In this document: positions 17,307-26,987 of the stretch, piece after piece
Position numbering within the stretch: position 1 is the stretch's first letter
How the letters are laid out: every line of letters begins with the position of its first letter
DNA from: Thiobacillus sp.
Lineage (GTDB): Bacteria > Pseudomonadota > Gammaproteobacteria > Burkholderiales > Thiobacillaceae
NCBI RefSeq assembly: GCF_018780105.1
Contig: NZ_JADMKC010000030.1
Location: 1 to 50,141, forward strand
Direction: 5' to 3'
Length of the DNA stretch: 50,141 bases
Position numbers and translations under genes: made by a program
The notes under the pieces: model-generated
Database searches by the model: none
What the model was told of the DNA's origin: nothing
What the model saw: the letters and a program-made list of their open reading frames with translations, nothing else

Positions 17307-20300
17307 ATGAACGTTTCTTCCTGGTCGATTAAAAACCCCATCCCGGCCGTGCTGCTGTTCATCATGCTGACGCTGGCCGGCCTGATGGCGTTCAAGGCCA
17401 TGAAGATCCAGCAGTTCCCGGATATCGATTTGCCGACCGTGACGGTGACCGCCAGCTTGCCGGGCGCGGCGCCTGCCCAACTCGAAACCGAAGTGGCGCG
17501 CAAGATCGAGAATGCAGTCGCCACTCTGCAAGGCATCAAGCATGTCTACACCAAGGTGCAGGACGGCACCGCCACCGTCACCGTCGAATTCCGCCTCGAA
17601 AAGCCCACTCAGGAAGCGGTCGACGATGTGCGCGATGCGGTGTCGCGCATCCGTGCCGATTTGCCGGGCGACTTGCGCGATCCGGTCATCTCGAAAGCGA
17701 ATCTGGCTGGCGCGCCCATCCTGACCTACACCGTGTCGTCCAGTCGCATGGACGACGAAGCGCTGTCCTGGTTCGTCGACAACACGGTCACCAAGCGCAT
17801 GCTCAGCGTGCGCGGGGTGGGCGCGGTGGCGCGCGTCGGCGGCGTCAACCGCGAGGTGCGAGTTGAACTCGACCCGGCGCGCCTGCTGGCGCTGAACGCC
17901 AGTGCCGCCGACATCTCACGCCAGTTGCGGCAGATCCAGCAGGAAGCGTCGGGCGGTCGTGCCGACATGGGCGGTGCGGAACAGTCCGTGCGCACCATCG
18001 CCACGGTGGCTTCGGCTGGCGAACTGGCACGCATGGACATCGTGTTGTCGGATGGTCGCCGCGTCCAGCTCGATCAGGTGGCGACGGTGACCGACAGCGT
18101 CGCCGAACAGCGCTCGGCGGCGCTGCTCAACGGCAAGCCAGTGGTGGGATTCGAGATCGTGCGCAGCCGCGGCGCGGGCGAAGTCGAGGTGGCCGACGGC
18201 GTGCGTGCCGCGCTGGCGAAGCTCAAGGCCGAACAGCCCGACATCACGATCACCGAGGCCTTCAATTTCGTCGACCCGGTACAGGAAAACTTCGACGGCT
18301 CGATGGCGCTGCTGTTCGAAGGCGCGCTGCTTGCGGTGCTGGTGGTGTGGCTGTTTTTGCGCGACTGGCGCGCCACCCTGGTCGCCGCCACCGCGCTGCC
18401 GCTGTCGATGATCCCGGCTTTTGCCGCGATGCACATGATGGGATTCACGCTCAATGTGGTCACCCTGCTGTCGCTGTCGCTGGTGGTCGGCGTGCTGGTG
18501 GACGATGCGATCGTCGAGATCGAAAACATCATGCGCCATCTGCGCATGGGCAAAACGCCCTACCAGGCGGCGATGGAAGCAGCCGACGAAATCGGCATGG
18601 CGGTGATTGCCACCACCTTCACTCTGATCGCCGTGTTCCTGCCGACGGCCTTCATGAGCGGCGTGCCCGGCAAGTTTTTCGTGCAGTTCGGCTGGAGCGC
18701 GGCGATTGCGGTGTTTTTCTCGCTGGTGGTGGCGCGCATGCTGACGCCGATGATGGCGGCCTACCTGTTGAAACCGCCGAAAAAGGACCATTCCGAGCCG
18801 CGCTGGTTGGGGGCTTACCTGAAATGGGCGGCCTGGTGCCTGCGCCATCGCGTCGTCACCCTGCTGGCGGCAGCGGGTTTTTTCTTCGGTTCCTTTGCGC
18901 TGGTGCCCTTGTTGCCGACCGGCTTCATTCCGCCGGACGACCTGTCGCAGACCCAGGTCTATCTGTCGCTGCCGCCCGGTAGCACCTTTGCCGAAACGCT
19001 GGCCGCGGCCGAACAGGCGCGTGCCATCGTGCAAAAGAATCCGCACGTGAAACTGGTTTACACCGCAATCGGCGGCGGCGCGGCGGGTTCGGACCCGTTC
19101 ATGCCGCGCGGCGCGGCCGAAGTGCGCAAGGCCACGCTCACGATCAACATGACGCCACGCGCGCAACGCGGCGGCGTCAAGAAACAGACCGTCGAGCGCG
19201 AGTTGCGCGAGGCGCTGGCAGCGCTGCCGGGCGCACGGGTCAACGTCGGATTCGGCGGCTCCAGCGAAAAATACGTGCTGGTGCTGGCGAGTGAAAATGG
19301 TCAGGCGCTGGCCGAGCACGCAAAAAAGGTCGAACGCGAGCTGCGTACGATACCCGGCATCGGCAACGTCACCACCAGCGCCAGCCTGGTGCGCCCCGAA
19401 CTGGTCGTGCGCCCCGACTTTGCCAGGGCTGCTGCGCTCGGCGTCACCTCGGCCGCGATTGCCGACACCCTGCGCATCGCCACCGCAGGCGATTACGACC
19501 AGAGCCTGCCCAAGCTCAACCTGGCGCAGCGGCAAGTGCCCATCGTGGTCAAGCTGCCGCCCGGCGCCCGCCAAGACATGGCGCTGCTCGCACGGCTGAC
19601 CGTGCCCGGCATCCATGGCCCGGTGATGATCGGCAACGTTGCCTCGCTCAGCCTCGACAGCGGCCCGGCCGAGATCGACCGCTACGACCGCCAGCGCAAC
19701 ATCAACTTCGAGATCGAACTGAACCAGCAACCGCTCGGCCTGGTGGAAAGCCAGGCCATGGCCTTGCCCAGCATTCGCAAGCTGCCGCCCGGTGTGACGC
19801 AGACCACGATCGGCGACGCCGAAGCGATGAACGAGCTGTTCGCCAGTTTTGGCCTGGCCATGATGACCGGCGTGTTGTGCATCTACATCGTGCTGGTGCT
19901 GCTGTTCAAGGGTTTCGTGCAGCCGGTCACCATTCTAGCCGCACTGGTGCTGTCGATTCCCGGCGCGTTCTTGGCGTTGTTCGTCACCCAGACCGCGCTG
20001 TCGATGCCGTCGATGATCGGGCTGGTGATGCTGATGGGCATTGCCACCAAGAACTCCATCCTGCTGATCGACTACGTCATTCTGGCGCGCCGCGACCACG
20101 GCCTGAACCGCTGGGATGCGCTGCTGGACGCCTGCCGCAAGCGGGCACGGCCGATCGTGATGACCACCATCGCGATGGGTGCGGGCATGCTGCCAATTGC
20201 GATCGGCATCGGCACCGACCCGAGCTTTCGTGCGCCGATGGCGATCGTAGTGATCGGCGGTCTGATCACTTCCACCTTCCTCAGCCTGTTGGTCATCCCG

Positions 20301-20381
20301 GTGGTATTCACCTATGTCGATGACCTGATCGCCTGGAGCGGACGCCTATTGCGGCGCGCACCGCAGCCTGTGCCGCAATAA
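17307..20381 (+). CDS. RND efflux pump, inner-membrane permease
   Basis: 1024 aa, AcrB/MexF-like (HAE-1 type) size with twelve membrane helices in two halves and two large periplasmic loops. The proton-relay residues are present: Asp399-Asp400 in VGVLVDDAIVEIEN and Lys915 in GIATKNSILLID. It starts MNVSSWSIKNPIPAVLLF, a typical first helix. It uses the proton gradient to expel toxic or hydrophobic compounds with the adaptor upstream. A strong terminator follows at once. The drug or metabolite range is unknown; the conserved DD/K pattern fits HAE rather than heavy-metal pumps. Confidence 0.93.
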   Translation: MNVSSWSIKNPIPAVLLFIMLTLAGLMAFKAMKIQQFPDIDLPTVTVTASLPGAAPAQLETEVARKIENAVATLQGIKHVYTKVQDGTATVTVEFRLEKPTQEAVDDVRDAVSRIRADLPGDLRDPVISKANLAGAPILTYTVSSSRMDDEALSWFVDNTVTKRMLSVRGVGAVARVGGVNREVRVELDPARLLALNASAADISRQLRQIQQEASGGRADMGGAEQSVRTIATVASAGELARMDIVLSDGRRVQLDQVATVTDSVAEQRSAALLNGKPVVGFEIVRSRGAGEVEVADGVRAALAKLKAEQPDITITEAFNFVDPVQENFDGSMALLFEGALLAVLVVWLFLRDWRATLVAATALPLSMIPAFAAMHMMGFTLNVVTLLSLSLVVGVLVDDAIVEIENIMRHLRMGKTPYQAAMEAADEIGMAVIATTFTLIAVFLPTAFMSGVPGKFFVQFGWSAAIAVFFSLVVARMLTPMMAAYLLKPPKKDHSEPRWLGAYLKWAAWCLRHRVVTLLAAAGFFFGSFALVPLLPTGFIPPDDLSQTQVYLSLPPGSTFAETLAAAEQARAIVQKNPHVKLVYTAIGGGAAGSDPFMPRGAAEVRKATLTINMTPRAQRGGVKKQTVERELREALAALPGARVNVGFGGSSEKYVLVLASENGQALAEHAKKVERELRTIPGIGNVTTSASLVRPELVVRPDFARAAALGVTSAAIADTLRIATAGDYDQSLPKLNLAQRQVPIVVKLPPGARQDMALLARLTVPGIHGPVMIGNVASLSLDSGPAEIDRYDRQRNINFEIELNQQPLGLVESQAMALPSIRKLPPGVTQTTIGDAEAMNELFASFGLAMMTGVLCIYIVLVLLFKGFVQPVTILAALVLSIPGAFLALFVTQTALSMPSMIGLVMLMGIATKNSILLIDYVILARRDHGLNRWDALLDACRKRARPIVMTTIAMGAGMLPIAIGIGTDPSFRAPMAIVVIGGLITSTFLSLLVIPVVFTYVDDLIAWSGRLLRRAPQPVPQ

Positions 20382-20382
20382 A

Positions 20383-20409
20383 AAACGGCCAGGCATGGCC
20401 TGGCCGTTT
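20383..20409. terminator. Bidirectional intrinsic terminator
   Basis: A 12-base perfect stem, AAACGGCCAGGC (20383-20394) with GCCTGGCCGTTT (20398-20409), and a three-base loop. It begins two bases after the pump stop and also faces the converging lipoprotein gene, so it can end both transcripts. Confidence 0.85.
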
Positions 20410-20427
20410 CAGGCAGAGCGCGCTGGA

Positions 20428-20751
20428 TTACTTCTGGACGGCTTCCTTGGTTGCGTCAGCTGCGTCCTTCACGTGCTCGGCGCCGGCAGCCGTGGCGTCG
20501 GCTGCACCGGCAACGGCTTCGGCGCCGGCCTCCTTGGCGGCTTCGCCTGCGGCTGCAGCGGCTTCACCGGTCGCATCGGCGGCTGCACCAACTGCGGTCG
20601 CGGCGGAATCCACTGCGGCGCCTGCGGCATCGGCGGCCTCGCCGGCGGCTTCTTGAGCCTGTTCAACGGCAGGCGCGGCGGCTTCTTCGGCCTTTTGACA
20701 GGCGGACAGCGCCAGTGCGGCGAAAAGAGCGAGGAACAGTTTGGATTGCAT
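20428..20751 (-). CDS. Small alanine-rich lipoprotein
   Basis: 107 aa. It starts MQSKLFLALFAALALSACQK: a signal peptide with lipobox LSAC and Cys18 as the lipidated residue. The mature part is almost entirely Ala, Glu, Asp, Gly, Thr and Lys in short repeats of the type EAA(x)EAA/DAA, predicted to be a long amphipathic helix, with similarity in style to LEA-like and coiled-coil surface lipoproteins. AAGGAG lies seven bases before the ATG. An upstream extension to 20844 is in frame but has no signal sense. The low complexity means no family can be assigned with confidence; a structural or envelope-spacer role is a guess. Confidence 0.75.
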   Translation of the reverse strand: MQSKLFLALFAALALSACQKAEEAAAPAVEQAQEAAGEAADAAGAAVDSAATAVGAAADATGEAAAAAGEAAKEAGAEAVAGAADATAAGAEHVKDAADATKEAVQK

Positions 20752-20880
20752 GTGGGAACTCCTTGAAGTAAATGAAAGAAAAAGGAAATGCGGGCCTGGC
20801 AATCCGCGGGGCTGATTATTAGTGGGGAAGTCCTGGAAAGACAAGCCGTTGTGGTTTTTTCGCCAATGCGTGCCAGACCA

Positions 20881-21615
20881 CTAGAACGCTTCGTCGTCGC
20901 GCAGATAACGCCATTGCCCCAGCGGCAGCTCGCCCAGGCGGACGCGCCCGATGCGCACCCGCTTCAGGCCCACTACTTTGAGGCCGACCAGTTCGCACAT
21001 GCGGCGGATCTGCCGCTTGCGGCCCTCCTTCAGGATGAAGCGCAGCTGGTCGGCGTTTTGCCAGCTCACCCGGGCCGGGCGCAGTTTCTTTCCGTCCAGC
21101 GACAGGCCGTGATTGAGTAGCGCGAATCCGCGGTCATCCAGTGGCCCCTCTACCCGCACCAGATATTCCTTCTCCACGTCCGAATCGTCGCCGATCAGCT
21201 GTTTGGCGACGCGGCCGTCCTGCGTCAGCACCAGCAGCCCGGTTGAGTCGATGTCGAGCCGGCCGGCCGGCGCCAGGCCCTTCAGGTGCTCGCGCGAAAA
21301 CGCCTGTCCGGCGCGGCCGTCCTGCCACAGTGTCTCGGGGCGGATCAGTGTCACCGCAGGTTGATAACCCGGCTCGGGTTGTCCCGACACATAACCGACG
21401 GGCTTGTGGAGCAGGATGGTGACGCGTTGCTGCTGCTGTGCACTGGCTTCGCGGTCGAGCCGGATTGCGCAGTCGGGATCGACCTTGGTGCCGAGTTCGC
21501 TCACCCGGCGGCCGTCGACAAACACCAGGCCGCGTTCGATGTAGCTGTCCGCCTCGCGGCGCGAGCACAGGCCGCGTTCGGACATGAGTTTGGAGAGACG
21601 GATGGGTTCGTTCAT
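20881..21615 (-). CDS. rluF: Ribosomal large-subunit pseudouridine synthase, RluF-like
   Basis: 244 aa, RsuA/RluB/RluF family. An N-terminal S4 domain ([21 protein letters not shown] begins at residue 5) is followed by the catalytic [19 protein letters not shown] with Asp121 as nucleophile, and by [18 protein letters not shown] and [12 protein letters not shown], which resemble E. coli RluF (U2604 of 23S rRNA) more than RluB. The exact rRNA target is therefore likely but not proven. It is read divergently from cti, 82 bases away. Confidence 0.85.
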   Translation of the reverse strand: MNEPIRLSKLMSERGLCSRREADSYIERGLVFVDGRRVSELGTKVDPDCAIRLDREASAQQQQRVTILLHKPVGYVSGQPEPGYQPAVTLIRPETLWQDGRAGQAFSREHLKGLAPAGRLDIDSTGLLVLTQDGRVAKQLIGDDSDVEKEYLVRVEGPLDDRGFALLNHGLSLDGKKLRPARVSWQNADQLRFILKEGRKRQIRRMCELVGLKVVGLKRVRIGRVRLGELPLGQWRYLRDDEAF

Positions 21616-21697
21616 GAACGCATTTTCGCACCAACATCTGGGCGTCGTATAAAGCCGTCTAGAATATTTGCCGAACTGATTTTATGGAGCTGATGCG

Positions 21698-24058
21698 ATG
21701 GGCGCGTCACGTTTGCTGGCATCGATCCTGATGCTCGTGTTGCTGGCCGGATGCGCAGCCTATACGCGTCACGAACTCGATGCGCGTTTCGGTCAGCCGG
21801 ATCCGGGCCGGGCTGCCCCGACTCAGGTGGCGGCCTCGGTGCCGCATTACCGGGACGATGTGAAACGTATCGTCGACAGCCGCTGCGTGGTTTGCCATGG
21901 CTGCTATGACGCGCCGTGCCAGCTGACGCTGGCGTCTCACGATGGATTACGGCGCGGCGCCAATCCGATCGAGGTGTATGGCACCCGTTTGATCGAGACC
22001 GATCCGACGCGTATCCACATCGACGCGCAGACGCCGGTCGCGTGGCGCCAGCAGGGATTTCATGCCGTGCTGAACGAACGCGATCCCACGCCCGAGGCCA
22101 ATCGGGAAGCCAGCGTGATTTACCGCTTGCTGCAGCTCAAGCGCACCCATCCGCAACCGGAGGGCGGGGTGTTGCCGGCCGCTGAGTATGATTTTTCGCT
22201 CGACCGCAAACAGGTTTGCCCGACGGTTGAGAACGTGGCGAGCCTGGAAAAGGATCACCCGCAATGGGGCATGCCGTTTGGCATGCCGGGCTTGCCCGAT
22301 GCCGAGTATCAAACCCTGACGCGCTGGATCGAGGCGGGTGCGCCCTACGTACCCAAGCCCGATCTTGCTGCGGCGCAGCTTGAGCGGGTGGGGCAGTGGG
22401 AAGCGTTTCTCAATGGCGAGTCGAAAAAGTCGCAGTTGATGGCACGCTACGTCTACGAGCACTGGTTCCTGGCGCATCTGTATTTCGACGATCTGCCGCC
22501 GGGCGAATATTTTGATCTGGTGCGCTCGAAAACCCCGCCCGGCCAGCCCATCCAGATCATCGCCACGCGCCGGCCGTTCGACGATCCCGGGGTCGAGCGG
22601 GTGTATTACCGCCTGCGCCGCGTAGAAGATACGCTGCTCAGCAAGACGCACATGCCCTATGCGCTCAATCCTGCGCGCATGGCCAAAATGACGGCGCTCT
22701 TCCTCGACCCCGACTATGCAGTCGAGGCCTTGCCTTCATACGAACCTGCGGTGGCCGCCAACCCCTTCATCGCCTTTCAGGCCCTGCCCACGCAGGCGCG
22801 CTATCGCTTCATGCTCGACGAAGCGCAATACACGGTGATGGGGTTCATCAAGGGCCCGGTCTGCCGTGGCCAGGTGGCGTTGAGCGTGATCAACGATTAT
22901 TCCTGGGTGTTCTTTCTGGATCCGGCGCTGGGGGCGAGCGATCACGATGCGGCGTTTCTCGCGCGCGAACTCGGCAATCTGCAGTTGCCGGCGCAGCAGG
23001 GCAGCGAGATCAGTGCGCTGCTGGACTGGAAAAAATATGCTGACAGGCAGTCCAGCTATCTGCGCGCCAAGAGCGAGTTCACCAGCGCGGCATTCGACGG
23101 CAAGCGCAAGCTGACGCTGGATGCGATCTGGTCAGGCGACGGTAGCAACCGCAATGCCGCGCTGACCATCTTTCGCCACGAAGACAGCGCCTCGGTCGTG
23201 CAGGGCCTGATTGGGCCGCAACCGCAGACCGTGTGGTTGCTGGGCTATCCCCTGCTGGAGCGCATCCACTATTTGCTGGTGGCGGGCTACGACGTGTATG
23301 GCGATGTCGGACATCAGCTCGTCACCCGCCTGTACATGGATTTCCTGCGCATGGAGGCGCAGATGAACTATCTGTCATTGCTGCCTGTCGAGGCACGCGA
23401 CGACGTGCGGGATGTCTGGTACCGCGGCGCCAGCGACGATATCAAGGCTTACCTCGACGGCAGCAAGGCCTGGTTCAAGCCGCAGAGCGGCATTCCCTAT
23501 CAGACCACGCATCCGAATGCCGAGCTGCAGCAGATGTTGCAACAGCGGCTGAAGCCGGTGCACAACCCGCATTTCGATCTCGACGGCAAGGGGCTGGGTG
23601 AGGTGCCGCGCAAACAGCTCGCGCGCCTTGCCGGCCTGAGCGGCGCCGCACTGGCGCCGCTGCCCGAAGTGGCTTTTGTCGCGCTGCGCGGCAACGATGG
23701 TCAGGTGCATTACTACACGCTGCTGCACAACAAGGCCTATGGCAATGTTTCGCATCTTCTCGACAGCAAGGATGAGCGTTTGCCGAATGAAGACACGCTC
23801 ACGCTGGTCGAGGGTTTCCTCGGGGCATACCCGAATGCATTTTTTGCCCTGAATGAAACCGATCTGCCGGGATTCGTCGACATGGTGGCCGCGCTTGAAA
23901 GCGAGGATGACTACCGGACGAAACTGATGGCACGTTATGCCATCCGTCGCACCGATGCGCGGTTCTGGCCGCACAGCGATCAATTGCTGGCGGCCTTCCG
24001 CGAACGGGTAGGGGTGGACGCGGCGCTGTTTGACTACAACCGCTTCGAGAACCGCTAA
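21698..24058 (+). CDS. cti: Fatty acid cis/trans isomerase
   Basis: 786 aa, the usual length. Cti converts cis-unsaturated membrane fatty acids to trans, a fast way to stiffen the membrane under solvent or heat stress. The N-terminus is a signal peptide with a lipobox-like LLAGC, and residues 63-67 (CVVCH) form a c-type haem site, as in the Pseudomonas enzyme. Downstream marks include PVAWRQQGFHAVLNE, RWIEAGAPY, SKTHMPYALNPARMA and the end region FFALNETDLPGFV. GGAG lies eight bases before the ATG. It converges on uvrA with only eight bases between the stops and no visible terminator. Confidence 0.92.
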   Translation: MGASRLLASILMLVLLAGCAAYTRHELDARFGQPDPGRAAPTQVAASVPHYRDDVKRIVDSRCVVCHGCYDAPCQLTLASHDGLRRGANPIEVYGTRLIETDPTRIHIDAQTPVAWRQQGFHAVLNERDPTPEANREASVIYRLLQLKRTHPQPEGGVLPAAEYDFSLDRKQVCPTVENVASLEKDHPQWGMPFGMPGLPDAEYQTLTRWIEAGAPYVPKPDLAAAQLERVGQWEAFLNGESKKSQLMARYVYEHWFLAHLYFDDLPPGEYFDLVRSKTPPGQPIQIIATRRPFDDPGVERVYYRLRRVEDTLLSKTHMPYALNPARMAKMTALFLDPDYAVEALPSYEPAVAANPFIAFQALPTQARYRFMLDEAQYTVMGFIKGPVCRGQVALSVINDYSWVFFLDPALGASDHDAAFLARELGNLQLPAQQGSEISALLDWKKYADRQSSYLRAKSEFTSAAFDGKRKLTLDAIWSGDGSNRNAALTIFRHEDSASVVQGLIGPQPQTVWLLGYPLLERIHYLLVAGYDVYGDVGHQLVTRLYMDFLRMEAQMNYLSLLPVEARDDVRDVWYRGASDDIKAYLDGSKAWFKPQSGIPYQTTHPNAELQQMLQQRLKPVHNPHFDLDGKGLGEVPRKQLARLAGLSGAALAPLPEVAFVALRGNDGQVHYYTLLHNKAYGNVSHLLDSKDERLPNEDTLTLVEGFLGAYPNAFFALNETDLPGFVDMVAALESEDDYRTKLMARYAIRRTDARFWPHSDQLLAAFRERVGVDAALFDYNRFENR

Positions 24059-24066
24059 GGTAAGCG

Positions 24067-26889
24067 TCAGCGCTTGGCGAGCACCGGGCGCAGGTAGTGG
24101 CCGGTGTGGCTGGCCGGGTTGTCCGCCACCGTTTCCGGCGTGCCTTCCGCGAGGATCAGGCCGCCGCCCGCGCCGCCCTCTGGGCCGAGGTCGATCAGCC
24201 AGTCGGCGGTTTTGATCACATCCAGATTGTGCTCGATGACGACGACGCTGTTGCCGGCGTCGGACAGCCGCTGCAATACTTTCAACAGCAGATCGATGTC
24301 GGCGAAGTGCAGCCCGGTGGTGGGCTCGTCCAGAATGTACAGCGTGCGGCCGGTGTCGCGTTTGCTGAGTTCCAGCGCGAGCTTGACCCGCTGCGCCTCG
24401 CCGCCCGACAGCGTGGTGGCGGACTGGCCGAGGCGGATGTAGCCGAGGCCGACGTCGAGCAGGGTTTGCAGCTTGCGCCGGACCACCGGCACGACGGCGA
24501 AGAATTCGTGCGCTTGCTCGATGGTCATTTCCAGCACGTCGCGGATGGTCTTGCCCTTGTAATGGATTTCCAGGGTTTCGCGGTTGTAGCGCGCGCCGTG
24601 GCAGGTGTCGCACGGCACATAGATGTCGGGCAGGAAATGCATTTCCACCTTGATCACGCCGTCGCCCTGGCAGGCTTCGCAGCGGCCGCCCTTGACGTTG
24701 AAGCTGAAGCGGCCGGGGCCGTAGCCGCGCATACGCGCTTCCGGTACGCCGGCGAACAGTTCGCGGATCGGGGTGAACAGTCCGGTGTAGGTGGCAGGGT
24801 TGGAACGCGGGGTGCGGCCGATCGGGCTTTGATCGACGTTGATCACCTTGTCGAAAAATTCCATCCCGCGGATTTCGCCGTGCGGTGCGGGTTCGGTCGA
24901 GGAACCATACAGATGGCGCGCGACGGCGGCGTACAGCGTGTCGTTGATCAGCGTCGATTTGCCCGAGCCGGAGACGCCGGTGATGCAGACGAACAGCCCG
25001 ACCGGCAGATTCAGCGTGACGTTTTTCAGGTTGTTGCCGCTGGCCTTCGTCACCACCAGTTGCCGCTCCGGGTCGGGTGCGCGGCGCTGCGCGGGCATGG
25101 CGATCGACCGGCGCCCGGACAGATACTGGCCGGTGAGCGAGTGTTCCGACAGGCGGATTTCTTCCGGCGTGCCTTCGGCCACCACTTCGCCGCCATGCAC
25201 GCCCGCGCCGGGCCCCATGTCGACCACGTAATCGGCGGCGCGGATGGCGTCTTCGTCGTGCTCGACCACCAGCACCGAGTTGCCGATGTCGCGCAGGTGT
25301 TTCAGCGTGGACAGGAGGCGATCGTTGTCGCGCTGGTGCAGACCGATCGAAGGCTCGTCGAGCACGTACATCACGCCGGTGAGGCCTGAGCCGATCTGGC
25401 TGGCCAGCCGGATGCGCTGCGATTCGCCGCCCGACAGCGTGTCGGCGGAGCGGTCGAGCGACAGGTAATCCAGTCCGACATTGTTGAGGAAGCCGACGCG
25501 GGCGATGATTTCCTGGACGATCTTCTCGGCGATCTGGGCGCGGTGGCCTTCGAGCGTCAGCGCCTCGAAAAACGCCAGCGCCTGCTTCAGCGGCATCGCG
25601 CTGACTTCATAAATCGGCACGCCGCCGACCATCACGTGGCGCGCTTCCTCGCGCAGCCGCGTGCCGTGGCAAGCCGGGCAGGGCTTGTTGTTCTGGTATT
25701 TGGCGAGCTCTTCGCGCACCGCCGTCGAATCGGATTCGTGGTAGCGCCGCGCCATGTTGGCGAGCACGCCCTCGAATGGATAGCTTTTCGTAGTGAAGCC
25801 GCCGCGCGGCGCCAGCACCTGGAAGACGATGGATTCCTTGCCACTGCCGTTGAGGATGACATCGCGGATGCGATCGGGCAGTTCGTCCCATGGCGCGTCG
25901 AGGTCGAAACCGTAGTGCATCGCCAGGCTTTGCAGCAGCATGTAAAAGAACTGGTTGCGCTTGTCCCAGCCCTTGATCGCGCCCGAGGCCAGTGACAGGT
26001 GCGGAAAAGCGACCACGCGCGCAGGATCGAAAAAGCTGATCTGGCCGAGGCCGTCGCAGGTGGGGCAGGCGCCCATCGGATTGTTGAACGAGAATAGCCG
26101 CGGCTCCAGTTCGGGCAGGGCGTAGCTGCACACCGGGCAGGCGAATTTGGCGGAGAACAGGTGTTCCTTGCCGCTGTCCATCTCCATCGCCAGCGCGCGC
26201 CCGTCGGCATGGCGCAGCGCGGTCTCGAAGCTTTCGGCCAGACGCTGCTTGGCGTCGATGCGCACTTTCAGGCGGTCGACCACCACTTCGATGGTGTGCT
26301 TCTTGTTCTTGTCCAGCTTGGGCACGGCGTCGATCTCGTGCACTTTGCCGTCCACCCGTACCCGCACGAAACCCTGTGCGCGCAGCTCGGTGAACAGTTC
26401 GACGTTCTCGCCCTTGCGGCCCACCACCAGCGGCGCGAGGATCATCAGCTTGGTGTCTTCCGGCAACGCCAGCACGGCGTCAACCATCTGCGACACCGTC
26501 TGCGCGGCCAGCGTGATGCCGTGTTCCGGACAGCGCGGATCGCCGACGCGGGCATACAGCAGGCGCAGGTAATCGTGGATTTCGGTCACCGTGCCGACGG
26601 TCGAGCGCGGATTGTGGCTGGTGGCCTTCTGCTCGATGGAAATCGCGGGCGATAGGCCTTCGATCAGATCGACGTCGGGCTTTTCCATCAGCTGCAAAAA
26701 CTGCCGCGCGTAGGCCGACAGCGATTCGACGTAGCGCCGCTGGCCTTCGGCATACAGCGTGTCGAACGCCAGCGAGGATTTGCCCGATCCCGACAGGCCC
26801 GTGATCACCACCAGCTTGTTGCGCGGCAGGTCGAGGTTGATGTTCTTCAGGTTGTGGGTGCGGGCGCCGCGGATGCGGATGGTTTCCAT
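24067..26889 (-). CDS. uvrA: UvrABC excinuclease subunit A
   Basis: 940 aa, the same length as E. coli UvrA. It is the damage-scanning ATPase of nucleotide excision repair. Two ABC modules are clear: Walker [10 protein letters not shown] and GVSGSGKST, signatures [19 protein letters not shown] and [15 protein letters not shown], and both zinc sites (CPVC...CPTC and CEAC...CDTC). The start is the ATG at 26889 ([21 protein letters not shown]); an in-frame extension further upstream runs through the promoter region of the divergent MFS gene and is rejected. No LexA-type box was recognised. Confidence 0.97.
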   Translation of the reverse strand: METIRIRGARTHNLKNINLDLPRNKLVVITGLSGSGKSSLAFDTLYAEGQRRYVESLSAYARQFLQLMEKPDVDLIEGLSPAISIEQKATSHNPRSTVGTVTEIHDYLRLLYARVGDPRCPEHGITLAAQTVSQMVDAVLALPEDTKLMILAPLVVGRKGENVELFTELRAQGFVRVRVDGKVHEIDAVPKLDKNKKHTIEVVVDRLKVRIDAKQRLAESFETALRHADGRALAMEMDSGKEHLFSAKFACPVCSYALPELEPRLFSFNNPMGACPTCDGLGQISFFDPARVVAFPHLSLASGAIKGWDKRNQFFYMLLQSLAMHYGFDLDAPWDELPDRIRDVILNGSGKESIVFQVLAPRGGFTTKSYPFEGVLANMARRYHESDSTAVREELAKYQNNKPCPACHGTRLREEARHVMVGGVPIYEVSAMPLKQALAFFEALTLEGHRAQIAEKIVQEIIARVGFLNNVGLDYLSLDRSADTLSGGESQRIRLASQIGSGLTGVMYVLDEPSIGLHQRDNDRLLSTLKHLRDIGNSVLVVEHDEDAIRAADYVVDMGPGAGVHGGEVVAEGTPEEIRLSEHSLTGQYLSGRRSIAMPAQRRAPDPERQLVVTKASGNNLKNVTLNLPVGLFVCITGVSGSGKSTLINDTLYAAVARHLYGSSTEPAPHGEIRGMEFFDKVINVDQSPIGRTPRSNPATYTGLFTPIRELFAGVPEARMRGYGPGRFSFNVKGGRCEACQGDGVIKVEMHFLPDIYVPCDTCHGARYNRETLEIHYKGKTIRDVLEMTIEQAHEFFAVVPVVRRKLQTLLDVGLGYIRLGQSATTLSGGEAQRVKLALELSKRDTGRTLYILDEPTTGLHFADIDLLLKVLQRLSDAGNSVVVIEHNLDVIKTADWLIDLGPEGGAGGGLILAEGTPETVADNPASHTGHYLRPVLAKR

Positions 26890-26918
26890 ATTGGGGACGG
26901 AGGACGTAATTCGCGACC

Positions 26919-26927
26919 TGCTAATAT
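26919..26927 (+). promoter_or_regulatory. Extended -10 promoter of the MFS gene
   Basis: TGCTAATAT (26919-26927) matches the extended -10 pattern in the uvrA-MFS divergent gap. The predicted start near 26934 favours the ATG at 26988 over the more upstream TTG at 26940. The same bases read on the minus strand give TATATT, a possible -10 for uvrA. Confidence 0.45.
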
Positions 26928-26987
26928 AACGGACTTCCGTTGCCCACCGAATTCTCCGCTGTGTCCGAACTCGAACTCTCCGAATCC

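Noticed and set aside
17916..19730. Open frame of about 600 codons on the minus strand
   Set aside because: It lies opposite the RND pump, is rich in Arg/His/Gln as expected for the complement of GC-rich coding DNA, and shows no family motif.
24050..24075. Terminator between cti and uvrA
   Set aside because: Only eight bases separate the stops and the AAGCG...CGCTT pairing is too short and lies in coding sequence.
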